Shown here in pieces: positions 48,647 to 55,568 of a DNA stretch of 64,000 nucleotides; positions within the stretch are counted from its first letter, which is position 1, and each line of letters starts with the position of its first letter. Source of the DNA: Selenobaculum gibii (lineage in GTDB: Bacteria > Bacillota > Negativicutes > ICN-92133); the NCBI RefSeq assembly GCF_030273445.1, contig NZ_CP120678.1, positions 1 to 64,000 of the forward strand, given 5' to 3'. Position numbers and translations under genes: made by a program. The notes under the pieces were generated by a model. That model had not been told where the DNA came from. It ran no database searches and saw only the letters and a program-made list of their open reading frames with translations.

Positions 48647-49502
48647 TTATACGAAAAGCCCGAAAGTACGTGCAAGGAATGTTGTGATTAAGCATAAAAT
48701 TAAGCCAAGGATTGTTGGAAGAAGAAAAGCAATTGCCGTCCATTTTTTACTGCCAGTTTCTTTGTGAATTGTTAACAATGTTGTGCTGCATGGATAATGC
48801 AGTAGGCAAAGCAGCATTGTATTAATTGCAGTCAATAGTGTCCAGTGATTATTAAGAAATACTTCTTTTAATGTGGCAAGGTTCTCAATCTCAACCATTT
48901 GCCCTGTAGAAAGGTAGGCCATTAACATGATTGGAACAACGATTTCATTTGCCGGCAAGCCGAGAATAAAAGCGAGGAGGATTACGCCATCTACACCAAG
49001 ATAATAAGCTGGAGCATCTAGGAGGTGGGTAAGATAACTTAACAGAGTTGTGTCACCGAGAGGAATATTGGCAACAAGCCAAATCACTGCACCGGCTGGA
49101 GCAGCCATATAAATTGCACGCTTTAACACGAAAAATGTACGATCAATGATAGAACGGTAAATAACAGCACCTACTTGTGGCAGACGATAGGGTGGTAGCT
49201 CAAGAATATTAGAAGAGGGGGTTCCTTTGAGTAAAGTTTTGGATAAAAACCATGCCGTGAAAAAAGTCGTAGCGATGCCTAATAAGACGATAGACGTAAT
49301 GCTCAATGTTGTAACTAAAGAATTATAATTTTCGACAAAACAAGAAGAAACAAATAAAGTTGAGAGTAAAATCAACGTTGGAAATCTACCATTGCATGGT
49401 GCAAAATTATTGGTTAATATTGCAATTAATCGTTCACGTGGTGAGTCAATGATGCGACAGGCAATAACGCCAGCGGCATTACAGCCAAACCCCATGCACA
49501 TG
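48647..49502 (-). CDS. feoB: feoB, 3' part (separated from its 5' part by the element)
   Basis: This segment encodes the last 282 residues of FeoB, the ferrous-iron membrane GTPase transporter. From the core it reads MCMGFGCNAAGVIACRIIDSPRERLIAILTNNFAPCNGRFP by segments, the conserved middle of the transport domain. The remaining helices follow, including GLPANEIVVPIML and HYPCSTTLLTIHKETGSKKWTA. The frame can be extended upstream to an ATG at 49534, but the added residues (MQPFSSSGGS) come from element DNA and no ribosome site is present. So it is not an independent gene. Joined at the core to 54018-52940, it restores full-length FeoB. Confidence 0.9.
49494..49502. repeat. Left attachment core (junction of feoB 3' part and element)
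   Basis: ATGCACATG. Host side (left): ...CCAAACCCC, the FeoB MGFGCNAAG codons on the minus strand. Element side (right): CATGAGCCCCCACTGG. The base before (C) and the base after (C) both differ from those of the right core (T and G), so the repeat is exactly 9 bp. Confidence 0.85.
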
Positions 49503-49576
49503 CATGAGCCCCCACTGGATGAAAATGGTTGCATAACAGAAGGTATTTAAACATAACCATACGGTGAGGTGATTGT

Positions 49577-49723
49577 ATGAAGGAGAACACTTTTATTTAC
49601 CAATGGGAAGATTCGGAAGATATTTATATGGTAGAGGTAGTTTATCGAGATGGAAAGTCACTCCTGGATTTATTAGAAAAATTCATTTTGTCGTCATTAG
49701 AAGAGGATGGAGTACTGTTTTAA
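49577..49723 (+). CDS. 48-residue acidic protein coupled to the recombinase (candidate directionality factor)
   Basis: ATG 49577 has GAGGTGAT 5 bases upstream and opens MKENTFIYQWEDSEDIYMVE, continuing with VVYRDGKSLLDLLEKFILSSLEEDGVLF. The TAA at 49721-49723 overlaps the recombinase ATG (TAATG), so the two are translated together. The protein is acidic and looks folded rather than random. No family is recognised. Small proteins encoded next to serine integrases often control excision; that role is inferred from position only. Confidence 0.65.
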   Translation: MKENTFIYQWEDSEDIYMVEVVYRDGKSLLDLLEKFILSSLEEDGVLF

Positions 49724-51357
49724 TGGAAATCCAATATCGGGCAGCGTTATATATGCGGCTATCGAAGGAGGATCAAGTTGCTGGAGAAAGTGGCAGTATT
49801 CTTACGCAACGAAGGATTCTCAATGAGTACGCAAAAGAGAATGGCTTTGTTATCTATCGTGAATATGTAGATGATGGCTGCTCAGGAACAAATTTTGAGC
49901 GAATAGGATTTAAGCAAATGCTTGCAGATATTTCATTAAAAAAAGTAAATTTAGTGATTGTAAAGGATTTATCGCGATTTGGCAGAGATTATATTGGTGC
50001 AGGAGAGTACTTAGAAAAGATATTTCCCTTACAATCGGTGCGAGTGATTGCAATTAATGATGGTTTTGATTCGTTGAAAAAGTTATCTTATCAGATGTTA
50101 GCGATAAAAAATGTATTTAATGAAATGTATGCGCGTGATATTTCTGATAAAATTACGACGGCATTAAAAGCCAAAATGCAATCGGGTGCTTATATTGGAA
50201 ATTTTGCACCCTATGGCTATCAAAAGGATTCTCATAATAAAAATAAACTTGTTGTAAATGAAGAGACTGCACCCATTGTTAAACAAATTTTTCATTGGGC
50301 AACACAGGGGTTAAATCCAAAAAGAATTGCAGAGAAATTAAATAGCAAGCAGATATTAGCACCACTGGCGTATCGGAATTTTTATCATACAAAAAGAAAA
50401 ATAAATGATGAAATCTGTAAGCAGGGCTGGAATGCGGCAACAATTGGAAAAATATTAAAAAATCCTGTCTATCTTGGGCATTTGGTGCAGGGAAAAACCA
50501 GAAAGGTATCGTTTAAATTAAAGCAGCTTGTCCCTGTAGATTGTGCAGAATGGATTATTGTAAAAAATACACATGCAGCGCTTGTTAGTGCAGAAGATTT
50601 TGAGCTCATCATGCAGATGCGGCGCAATCGCACTTGCCATAGACAAGGCAGTTTTTCAAATTTATTTTCAGGTGTTGCATTTTGCAAAGCGTGTGGACGA
50701 AGGATGTCATCAGTAGGTTCGCGGAAAAAAGATTCACCGATAAATTTGGCTTGTGGAGCGTATAAAGCTGGAGGAATAAAAGTTTGCAGTAACCATTTTA
50801 TCGAATATCGTGTACTTTATGATATTGTTTTACAATCATTAAATAAAGAATTGATACTATATGAAATAGAATGGTCATCCTTAGTAAGCCGTATAAAAGA
50901 AAAATGCAGGAAGAAGATAGAAGGTGTTTCCGAAGATAGACAAGTACAGCGATTGCAAAAGCGCAGTAGAGAGCTAGATGCTTTAATTAGTAAATTATAT
51001 GAAGACTATAGTCGAGGTTTTTTAACCGAGGTGCGATTGCGAAAAATGGTTATGCAATATGAAATGAAGTATAGAGACATTCAAGATGTGCTGCAATTAA
51101 GAAATCATGCGGAGAATATTCCTAAAGATGCGGATGCTTCAACAAGGGTAGACGAAAAAATTTTGGAGTATATAAAAAGATGGAAACAGCTGTCGGCGCT
51201 ATCTCCAAGGATGATTGCAAATTTTATTCATTCTATAGAAATTGGTCAGGGCAGTTATGAAATAATAAATGGCAAGCGAAGAAAAGAACAAAAAATTTAT
51301 CTTCAATTTCAATTTGAAAAAAGAACTGAAGCAAACACTTCGTTTGATGCTTTTTAA
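49723..51357 (+). CDS. Large serine recombinase (site-specific integrase/excisionase)
   Basis: 544 residues from ATG 49723. The resolvase catalytic domain (1-150) starts RAALYMRLSKED with the nucleophile Ser14, and shows VIVKDLSRFGRDYIGAGEYLEKIFP. The recombinase domain (about 160-290) has APYGYQKDSHNKNKLVVNEETAPIVKQIF and a zinc-ribbon GVAFCKACGRRM...CGAYKAGGIKVCSNH (about 310-350). A long coiled coil (about 390-470) follows, typical of synapsis control. All parts are intact. A longer frame from 49573 overlaps the small gene and is rejected as the start. It presumably acts on the two ATGCACATG sites. Confidence 0.93.
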   Translation: MEIQYRAALYMRLSKEDQVAGESGSILTQRRILNEYAKENGFVIYREYVDDGCSGTNFERIGFKQMLADISLKKVNLVIVKDLSRFGRDYIGAGEYLEKIFPLQSVRVIAINDGFDSLKKLSYQMLAIKNVFNEMYARDISDKITTALKAKMQSGAYIGNFAPYGYQKDSHNKNKLVVNEETAPIVKQIFHWATQGLNPKRIAEKLNSKQILAPLAYRNFYHTKRKINDEICKQGWNAATIGKILKNPVYLGHLVQGKTRKVSFKLKQLVPVDCAEWIIVKNTHAALVSAEDFELIMQMRRNRTCHRQGSFSNLFSGVAFCKACGRRMSSVGSRKKDSPINLACGAYKAGGIKVCSNHFIEYRVLYDIVLQSLNKELILYEIEWSSLVSRIKEKCRKKIEGVSEDRQVQRLQKRSRELDALISKLYEDYSRGFLTEVRLRKMVMQYEMKYRDIQDVLQLRNHAENIPKDADASTRVDEKILEYIKRWKQLSALSPRMIANFIHSIEIGQGSYEIINGKRRKEQKIYLQFQFEKRTEANTSFDAF

Positions 51358-51463
51358 TAAATGTTTATGAGTTCTGATGTGAATCGATTATGCTATAATG
51401 AGAATAAAGTAGACTTGAACATTGCATGATATAAGAAAATTACAAAATTAAGAGGTGGAGAAG

Positions 51464-51820
51464 ATGAAGTTTATTTGTTATCCTAAATGCACAACTTGTA
51501 AAAGGGCAGAAGATTATTTAAAAGGGCAGGGGATTTCGTTTACGAAGCGTGATATTAAGGAAGAGAACCCGAACTTTGCTGAACTGGAAGCATGGTATAA
51601 AGTAAGTGGACTACCGCTAAAACGTTTTTTTAATACGAGTGGATTGAAATATAAAGAATTATCGCTTAAGGATAAATTGCCGCATATGACAGAAATCGAG
51701 CAGCTCAAACTGCTGGCGACAGATGGAATGCTTGTAAAACGACCAATTTTAGTGAGCGATAAATTTGTCCTTGTGGGATTTAAAGAAAAAGAGTGGGAAG
51801 AAAAACTAGACCAGAAATAA
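51464..51820 (+). CDS. ArsC/Spx-family thioredoxin-like protein
   Basis: 118 residues. The redox site YPKCTTCKRAEDYL (CxxC, residues about 5-18) and KRPILVSDKFVLVGFKEKEWEEKL near the end are typical of the ArsC/YffB/Spx group. RDIKEENP and LPLKRFFNTSG also fit. It could be a reductase or a redox-responsive regulator; Spx itself has a CxxC, but the C-terminal RPI region is shared by all. ATG 51464 has AGAGGTGGAG upstream, and TATAAT at 51395-51400 suggests its own promoter. It is cargo of the element. Confidence 0.85.
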   Translation: MKFICYPKCTTCKRAEDYLKGQGISFTKRDIKEENPNFAELEAWYKVSGLPLKRFFNTSGLKYKELSLKDKLPHMTEIEQLKLLATDGMLVKRPILVSDKFVLVGFKEKEWEEKLDQK

Positions 51821-51938
51821 GTAAATTAGGCTTAAGAATCGAATAAGAGTAGAAGGGGCGATAATCGGAGAATTAAATTCAAAAAAATTCTGTAAAAATA
51901 TTTAAATTATTAGAGCATTATACTAGTTTTTAAATAAA

Positions 51939-51982
51939 TAAAACCGGAGTATATCGAGGGGGGATATACTCCGGTTTTTCAA
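51939..51982. terminator. Bidirectional terminator between arsC-like and hsp20
   Basis: 16-bp stem AAAACCGGAGTATATC (51940-51955) with GATATACTCCGGTTTT (51963-51978), with A/T runs on both sides. Confidence 0.92.
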
Positions 51983-52432
51983 TCAGTCAATCTGAATAGA
52001 TTGATATGGTTTTTGTGTATCCTTTTGTTTTGGTAACTGTACATGTAAAATGCCATCTTGGAATGTTGCTTGAATTTTATCCCTATCGATGTTATCAATG
52101 TAGAAGCTTCTTTGGACTTTGCCAACATGGCGTTCGCGGTAAATGTAATTATTTTCTTTTGTTTCGTTTTCTTCATTGCGATTTGCACTGATTGTCAAGT
52201 AATTTTGGTTATAATCTAACGTAATTTCCTCTTTTTTTACGCCTGGTAATTCAGCAGTTAATTCATAGGTGGCACCCATATCTTTGACATCAACTTTAAA
52301 ACTGCTAAAAGATGAGTTAAAGTTATGCATTAGTCCAAACGGCTGTTCAAACATTTTAGTGAATAAACGGTCGAAAGCATCTCCTCTTTTAGCAATATTA
52401 CCAGAACCATGGAACGGTACTAAATCAAACAT
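51983..52432 (-). CDS. Small heat-shock protein (Hsp20 / alpha-crystallin)
   Basis: This 149-residue ATP-independent holdase has the alpha-crystallin domain from about 45 to 140: FKVDVKDMGATYELTAELPGVKKEEITLDY, IYRERHVGKVQRSFYID (the RSF motif) and GILHVQLPK (the I-x-V-like strand). The N-terminus is MFDLVPFHGSGNIAKRGDAFDRLF. GGGAGTGAG precedes ATG 52432. It is inside the feoB element and has a structured 5' leader. Confidence 0.95.
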   Translation of the reverse strand: MFDLVPFHGSGNIAKRGDAFDRLFTKMFEQPFGLMHNFNSSFSSFKVDVKDMGATYELTAELPGVKKEEITLDYNQNYLTISANRNEENETKENNYIYRERHVGKVQRSFYIDNIDRDKIQATFQDGILHVQLPKQKDTQKPYQSIQID

Positions 52433-52462
52433 ACTCTCACTCCCATTATTTAATTATTTTTT

Positions 52463-52508
52463 AAGAAAGTGTATAGATGCTCTTGCATCGATCTTTATAC
52501 GCTTTCTT
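52463..52508 (-). promoter_or_regulatory. Hairpin at the start of the hsp20 mRNA
   Basis: AAGAAAG-TGTATA-GATGC (52463-52480) pairs with GCATC-GATCTT-TATAC-GCTTTCTT (52484-52508) with small internal loops. It covers nearly the first 45 nt of the message predicted from the promoter at 52517-52544. It could stabilise the RNA, act as a thermosensor, or as DNA bind a repressor. Confidence 0.5.
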
Positions 52509-52516
52509 TAATTCTT

Positions 52517-52544
52517 ATTATATGCATAAAAGTCAAAAAGTCAA
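52517..52544 (-). promoter_or_regulatory. hsp20 promoter
   Basis: Minus strand TTGACT (52544-52539), 16 bases, TATAAT (52522-52517). Three TTGAC words in a row (TTTGACCTATTGACTTTTTGACTT on the minus strand, with 8-9 base spacing) overlap the -35 and might be a regulator site. Confidence 0.7.
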
Positions 52545-52607
52545 TAGGTCAAAAGAACAAAATCATAAAATAATTATTAGAATTATTAGAAAATTCCAAT
52601 AATATGA

Positions 52608-52636
52608 TTGAATTTGTCGTTTATTTATGATAAAAT
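52608..52636 (+). promoter_or_regulatory. Promoter of the short transcript next to the right core
   Basis: TTGAAT (52608-52613), 17 bases, TAAAAT (52631-52636). It is divergent from the hsp20 promoter. The transcript would start near 52643 and end at the terminator at 52911. Confidence 0.6.
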
Positions 52637-52670
52637 ATAGACAAATAAAAGATACAGCAATCAAAGAAAG

Positions 52671-52830
52671 AGTTGATTCCAATGTACAAGATAGTGAAGC
52701 AACAGAGAATTTGAGAAGTAAAGGGATGAGTCCAATGTATCAGGTAGTTCAAGTAACATAAGCTTAAGTAGAAGGGAAATGAGTCCAATGTAGAATGCAA
52801 GCAACAGAAGAAGAAAATAGATACATAGGA
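52671..52830 (+). repeat. Three degenerate tandem 53-bp repeats
   Basis: The word TCCAATGTA recurs at 52678, 52731 and 52784, with an exact period of 53 bases. Flanking parts such as AAGCAACA/AAGTAACA and AAGGGA are also repeated. Each copy carries a purine-rich ribosome-site-like stretch followed by ATG, opening MYKIVKQQRI, MYQVVQVT and a start-stop respectively. This may be a triplicated leader or the remains of a small gene. Confidence 0.6.
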
Positions 52831-52838
52831 GGGGTTAG

Positions 52839-52911
52839 ATGGATTTAGATGAGATTAGTTTAAAATAAGACAGTCTATTATTGAAAGAATAATAGACTGT
52901 CTTATTTTTTG
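52839..52911 (+). other. Nine-residue ORF with perfect ribosome site, then terminator
   Basis: TAGGAGGGG (52827-52835) lies 3 bases before ATG 52839, which reads MDLDEISLK and stops at 52866-52868. It overlaps a strong terminator (arms 52863-52882 and 52888-52907, then TTTTTT). It ends the short transcript starting near 52643. It may be a truncated gene whose remainder was lost at the element's edge, or a tiny peptide. Confidence 0.45.
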
Positions 52912-52917
52912 TCTTAA

Positions 52918-54018
52918 TTATTGCATACAGAAAATGCTTATGCACATGGTTAGTACCTGTTTGCCAGAAGCATGACATTTCCTGAATGCATTGTCGAGAT
53001 TAAAGGCGACACGTGGCAGATACCCGAGATCTTCGAGGAGAGTGAATAGTGGAAAAAAGATAGCCATTGGTGGGAGCATGACAGAGACAACCCATGCGAG
53101 TGAGCGATACATACCCAAAATTAAAACTCCATGTAGCCAAGCAGGCGCATTCATTGCAATGAATAAATCGGTTAAAGTGTCTTCAAAGCTAAACAATATG
53201 TTGCTGAGTAATTCTGAAGGATAATTTGCACCTTCTATTGTCAACCAGAAAACGCCACAAAGCATAAAAAACATGATAGGGTAGCCAAATAACCTAGAGG
53301 TCAAGATATCATCAAGGCGATATTCCCAATTCTTTTTTTGTTCAATAGGTTTTGTTACGACTTTGCGACATATCATTTCTGCTTTCGCATAAATTTGAGT
53401 GATTTTATCTTCCACATCTGTTGTTGTTTCTATCTGCGCAGGAGGATAGTCAGGTTTCTTGTTCTTAGAAATAGAAAAGATAGCTTCTTTTAATTGATTT
53501 AGTCCGCGTCCGGTGCGAGCAGTCGTCCCGATAACAGGGATGGATAATTCTTTACTTAATTCATCTAGATTTACGGTAATGTTTTTTCTTCTGGCCTCAT
53601 CAAGTAAATTTACACAAAGCACCACATTGGGGGTTATTTCAAGGATTTGCAAGGCTAAATTAAGGTTTCGCTCTAGACAGGAAGCATCGACGACGATAAG
53701 TGTTACATCGGGATTTCCGTGAGAAATAAAATCACGTGTGATTTCTTCTTCACTGCTATGTGCGCTTAATGAGTAGGTGCCAGGCAAATCTACTAAAAGA
53801 AATTCCTGACTTTCATGCGTAAATGTCCCCTGGGCATTATCTACCGTTTTTCCTGGCCAATTTCCAGTGTGTTGGCGAAGCCCGGTTAATGCATTGAATA
53901 TTGTACTTTTTCCTACATTCGGATTTCCAGCGAGTGCAATAACAAATTGATCGGGCGAAGCATCAATTTGGAATTGTTTTTTACGCTGGAGCGTATAATG
54001 TATTCGGGTGTCCTGCAT
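52918..54018 (-). CDS. feoB: feoB, 5' part (N-terminal GTPase and first membrane segments)
   Basis: The frame begins at ATG 54018 (AGGAGGAG upstream) and holds the G domain: GNPNVGKST (G1, about residue 31), the G2/switch region GNWPGKTVDNAQG, DLPGTYSLS (G3), NLLDEARR (G4) and the TTARTGRG (G5-like) segment. A helical region and the first transport helices follow, to FRKCHASGKQVLTMC at residue 359, where the core is met. Beyond the core the frame reads seven element-encoded residues (ISIFCMQ) and stops at 52918. Alone it lacks the second half of the channel and should not transport iron. The split occurs within the most conserved part. Confidence 0.92.
   Translation of the reverse strand: MQDTRIHYTLQRKKQFQIDASPDQFVIALAGNPNVGKSTIFNALTGLRQHTGNWPGKTVDNAQGTFTHESQEFLLVDLPGTYSLSAHSSEEEITRDFISHGNPDVTLIVVDASCLERNLNLALQILEITPNVVLCVNLLDEARRKNITVNLDELSKELSIPVIGTTARTGRGLNQLKEAIFSISKNKKPDYPPAQIETTTDVEDKITQIYAKAEMICRKVVTKPIEQKKNWEYRLDDILTSRLFGYPIMFFMLCGVFWLTIEGANYPSELLSNILFSFEDTLTDLFIAMNAPAWLHGVLILGMYRSLAWVVSVMLPPMAIFFPLFTLLEDLGYLPRVAFNLDNAFRKCHASGKQVLTMCISIFCMQ
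52940..52948. repeat. Right attachment core (junction of element and feoB 5' part)
   Basis: ATGCACATG. Element side (left): GCATACAGAAAATGCTT. Host side (right): GTTAGTACCTGTTTGCC, the FeoB GKQVLT codons on the minus strand. Confidence 0.85.
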
Positions 54019-54031
54019 TGGTTAACTCCTC

Positions 54032-54262
54032 CTACAATGTTACTTTAATTTGACTAGCATCTTCTTTTCGGATTGCAATTGTCGCCCCGCGAATTTTATA
54101 AGCAATCGGGCTACCGGATGGACTGTGACGAATACATTGAACTACTGTCCCCGGAATAACGCCTAAATCAAGAATTCGCCTTTTAAATAGCCCTTGTAGT
54201 TCAATTGTATTTATATAGCAAAACTGTCCGGCTGACAAAGTTGCTAAAGATTGTATTGCCAT
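54032..54262 (-). CDS. feoA: Ferrous iron transport protein A
   Basis: A 76-residue SH3-like cytoplasmic partner of FeoB. The sequence SAGQFCYINTIELQG...RRILDLGVIPGTVVQCIRHSP...YKIRGATIAIRKEDASQI is typical. It lies 13 bases upstream of feoB, with AGGAGGATAAT before ATG 54262. It is intact, so the operon is broken only within feoB. No certain Fur box is seen in the 365 bases upstream. Confidence 0.95.
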   Translation of the reverse strand: MAIQSLATLSAGQFCYINTIELQGLFKRRILDLGVIPGTVVQCIRHSPSGSPIAYKIRGATIAIRKEDASQIKVTL

Positions 54263-54488
54263 ATGATTATCCTCCTATTTTTAATTTGATAACAAGTCTG
54301 TTCCAGAAGATATTATCCTTCTACTGAAATCAGACAAGTAATATTTTTAGACCTTATTGGTCATCGGATAAAAAAGAAAACGGGTTTAGGTCTTCCTATG
54401 ATCTTCTATTTTTGAGTAGACCTTTGCTGTAAAATATGCAATTCAATTAAATTTGGTGTAATAAATCAGCGATTGAAATTTTCTCAAC

Positions 54489-54518
54489 TTATCCAGATAG
54501 TTATGCACATTATTCACA
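54489..54518 (+). promoter_or_regulatory. Cluster of three DnaA-box-like sites
   Basis: TTATCCAGA (54489-54497, one mismatch), TTATGCACA (54501-54509) and TTATTCACA (54510-54518) stand in the same orientation. The last two match TTATNCACA perfectly and abut. They lie in the 365-bp gap between feoA and a diguanylate cyclase gene, about 54 kb from the origin. They could make that gene DnaA-regulated or act as a DnaA sink. The rest of the gap 54263-54627 shows no gene. Confidence 0.55.
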
Positions 54519-54627
54519 GGTAGTTTGCAAAAGATTAGAAAAAAGAGAATATTAAAAAATAGTATATTTGAATAAATAATGGTACAATTAGAATGTTATA
54601 TCAAATTACTATGGAGGGTAGTAAGGA

Positions 54628-55548
54628 ATGGCAGATAAAAGTGTTATCTTAGTAATAGACGATAACATGTTAATATGTACAATTGTGAAAGATATCTTAA
54701 AAACAAAGTATGAAAATATCATAACAATACAGGATGCAAATAAGAGTGTAGCTGTTGCAAAAGAGATTCTGCCAGATTTAATTCTACTCGACGTAGTATT
54801 GATTAGCACGGATGGGTTCGAAATATGTCGCAGGTTAAAATCAAGTCCAGTAACTGAAAGTATTCCTGTTATGTTTGTGACAAGTGAAAGTGAAAGAAAA
54901 ATTATTTCTCGTTGTTTTGAAGTGGGTGCGGTAGATTATATCCGAAAACCATTTATTTCAGCTGAATTGATGGCGAGGGTAGCAGTTCATTTGGAAAGTA
55001 GAAAGCATAAGTTACAGCTGCAAAGTATGATTAGGGAAATGGCGGAAGTTCTTCGTCATGATGAGTTGACGAAATTGTACACACGAAGGATATTTATGCA
55101 GGAATTGCAAAGTTATTTTGAAATTCAGCATAAATTTGTTTTGGTAATTGCCGATATTGATAATTTTAAAAGAATTAATGATACATACGGTCATGTTATT
55201 GGTGATGCGATTTTGACACTGGTTGCAAAAGCATTAAAAGATAATTGCCGTCCCATAGATATTGCCGCAAGGTGGGGTGGTGAAGAGTTTATTATGCTGT
55301 TTCCTAGCTTAAATGAAGATTCAACTCGGCACATACTTGAATGTATGAGGAAGAGTATAAATGAAATTTGCTTAGAACATAAAGGTGAAATGATATCTGT
55401 AACAACAACATTCGGGTTTACAAATGTTGATTTTGATGTGGAGATGGAAAAAAGTATCGCGATGGCTGATAAGGCACTTTATTATGGGAAAAAACATGGT
55501 AAGAATCGCTGTATTATGTATGATAAATCTTTTGAATTCTTACCTTGA
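54628..55548 (+). CDS. Response regulator diguanylate cyclase (REC-GGDEF)
   Basis: 306 residues in the WspR/PleD style. The receiver (5-120) has the acidic pair VIDDN and phospho-acceptor Asp55 (ILLDVVL). The GGDEF domain (about 135-300) has DELTKLYTRRIF, the metal-site DIDNFKRINDTYGHVIGD, the active site RWGGEEF and an inhibitory RxxD site (RPID) five residues before it, so product feedback is expected. TGGAGGGT lies upstream of ATG 54628. The upstream gap carries the DnaA-box-like cluster. Confidence 0.93.
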   Translation: MADKSVILVIDDNMLICTIVKDILKTKYENIITIQDANKSVAVAKEILPDLILLDVVLISTDGFEICRRLKSSPVTESIPVMFVTSESERKIISRCFEVGAVDYIRKPFISAELMARVAVHLESRKHKLQLQSMIREMAEVLRHDELTKLYTRRIFMQELQSYFEIQHKFVLVIADIDNFKRINDTYGHVIGDAILTLVAKALKDNCRPIDIAARWGGEEFIMLFPSLNEDSTRHILECMRKSINEICLEHKGEMISVTTTFGFTNVDFDVEMEKSIAMADKALYYGKKHGKNRCIMYDKSFEFLP

Positions 55549-55568
55549 TTGTGAATGTAGGTGACTAT

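Larger units (their letters stand above)
49494..52948. mobile_element. 3.4-kb serine-recombinase element inserted in feoB
   Basis: Exact 9-bp direct repeats ATGCACATG lie at 49494-49502 and 52940-52948, 3,446 bp apart, exactly at the two broken ends of feoB. Between them are a 48-codon ORF and large serine recombinase (plus strand, beginning 75 bp from the left core), an ArsC/Spx-like gene, an hsp20 gene on the minus strand, and a short transcript with 53-bp repeats. There are no inverted terminal repeats and no transposase, as expected for serine-integrase elements. Recombination between the cores would excise a circle and restore feoB in frame. Confidence 0.9.

Noticed and set aside
48647-49534. 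The FeoB C-terminal frame as an independent gene starting at ATG 49534
   Set aside because: There is no ribosome site, and the first ten residues are encoded by element DNA. The rest is the missing half of feoB and joins it exactly in frame at the 9-bp core.
49573-49722. A longer recombinase N-terminus starting at 49573
   Set aside because: The extra 50 residues do not resemble resolvases and overlap a better ORF with its own ribosome site. ATG 49723 gives the normal start, MEIQYRAALYMRLS.
51983-52432. CIRCE (HrcA) control of hsp20
   Set aside because: The TTAGCACTC-N9-GAGTGCTAA motif is not present upstream; a different hairpin is.
52671-52830. The 53-bp repeats as a CRISPR-like array
   Set aside because: Only three degenerate copies, in which most of each 53-bp unit is itself similar rather than a constant repeat with unique spacers.
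54263-54488. Fur box upstream of feoA
   Set aside because: Only partial GATAAT-like pieces (GGATAATATC on the minus strand) are seen; they do not form a convincing 19-bp palindrome.
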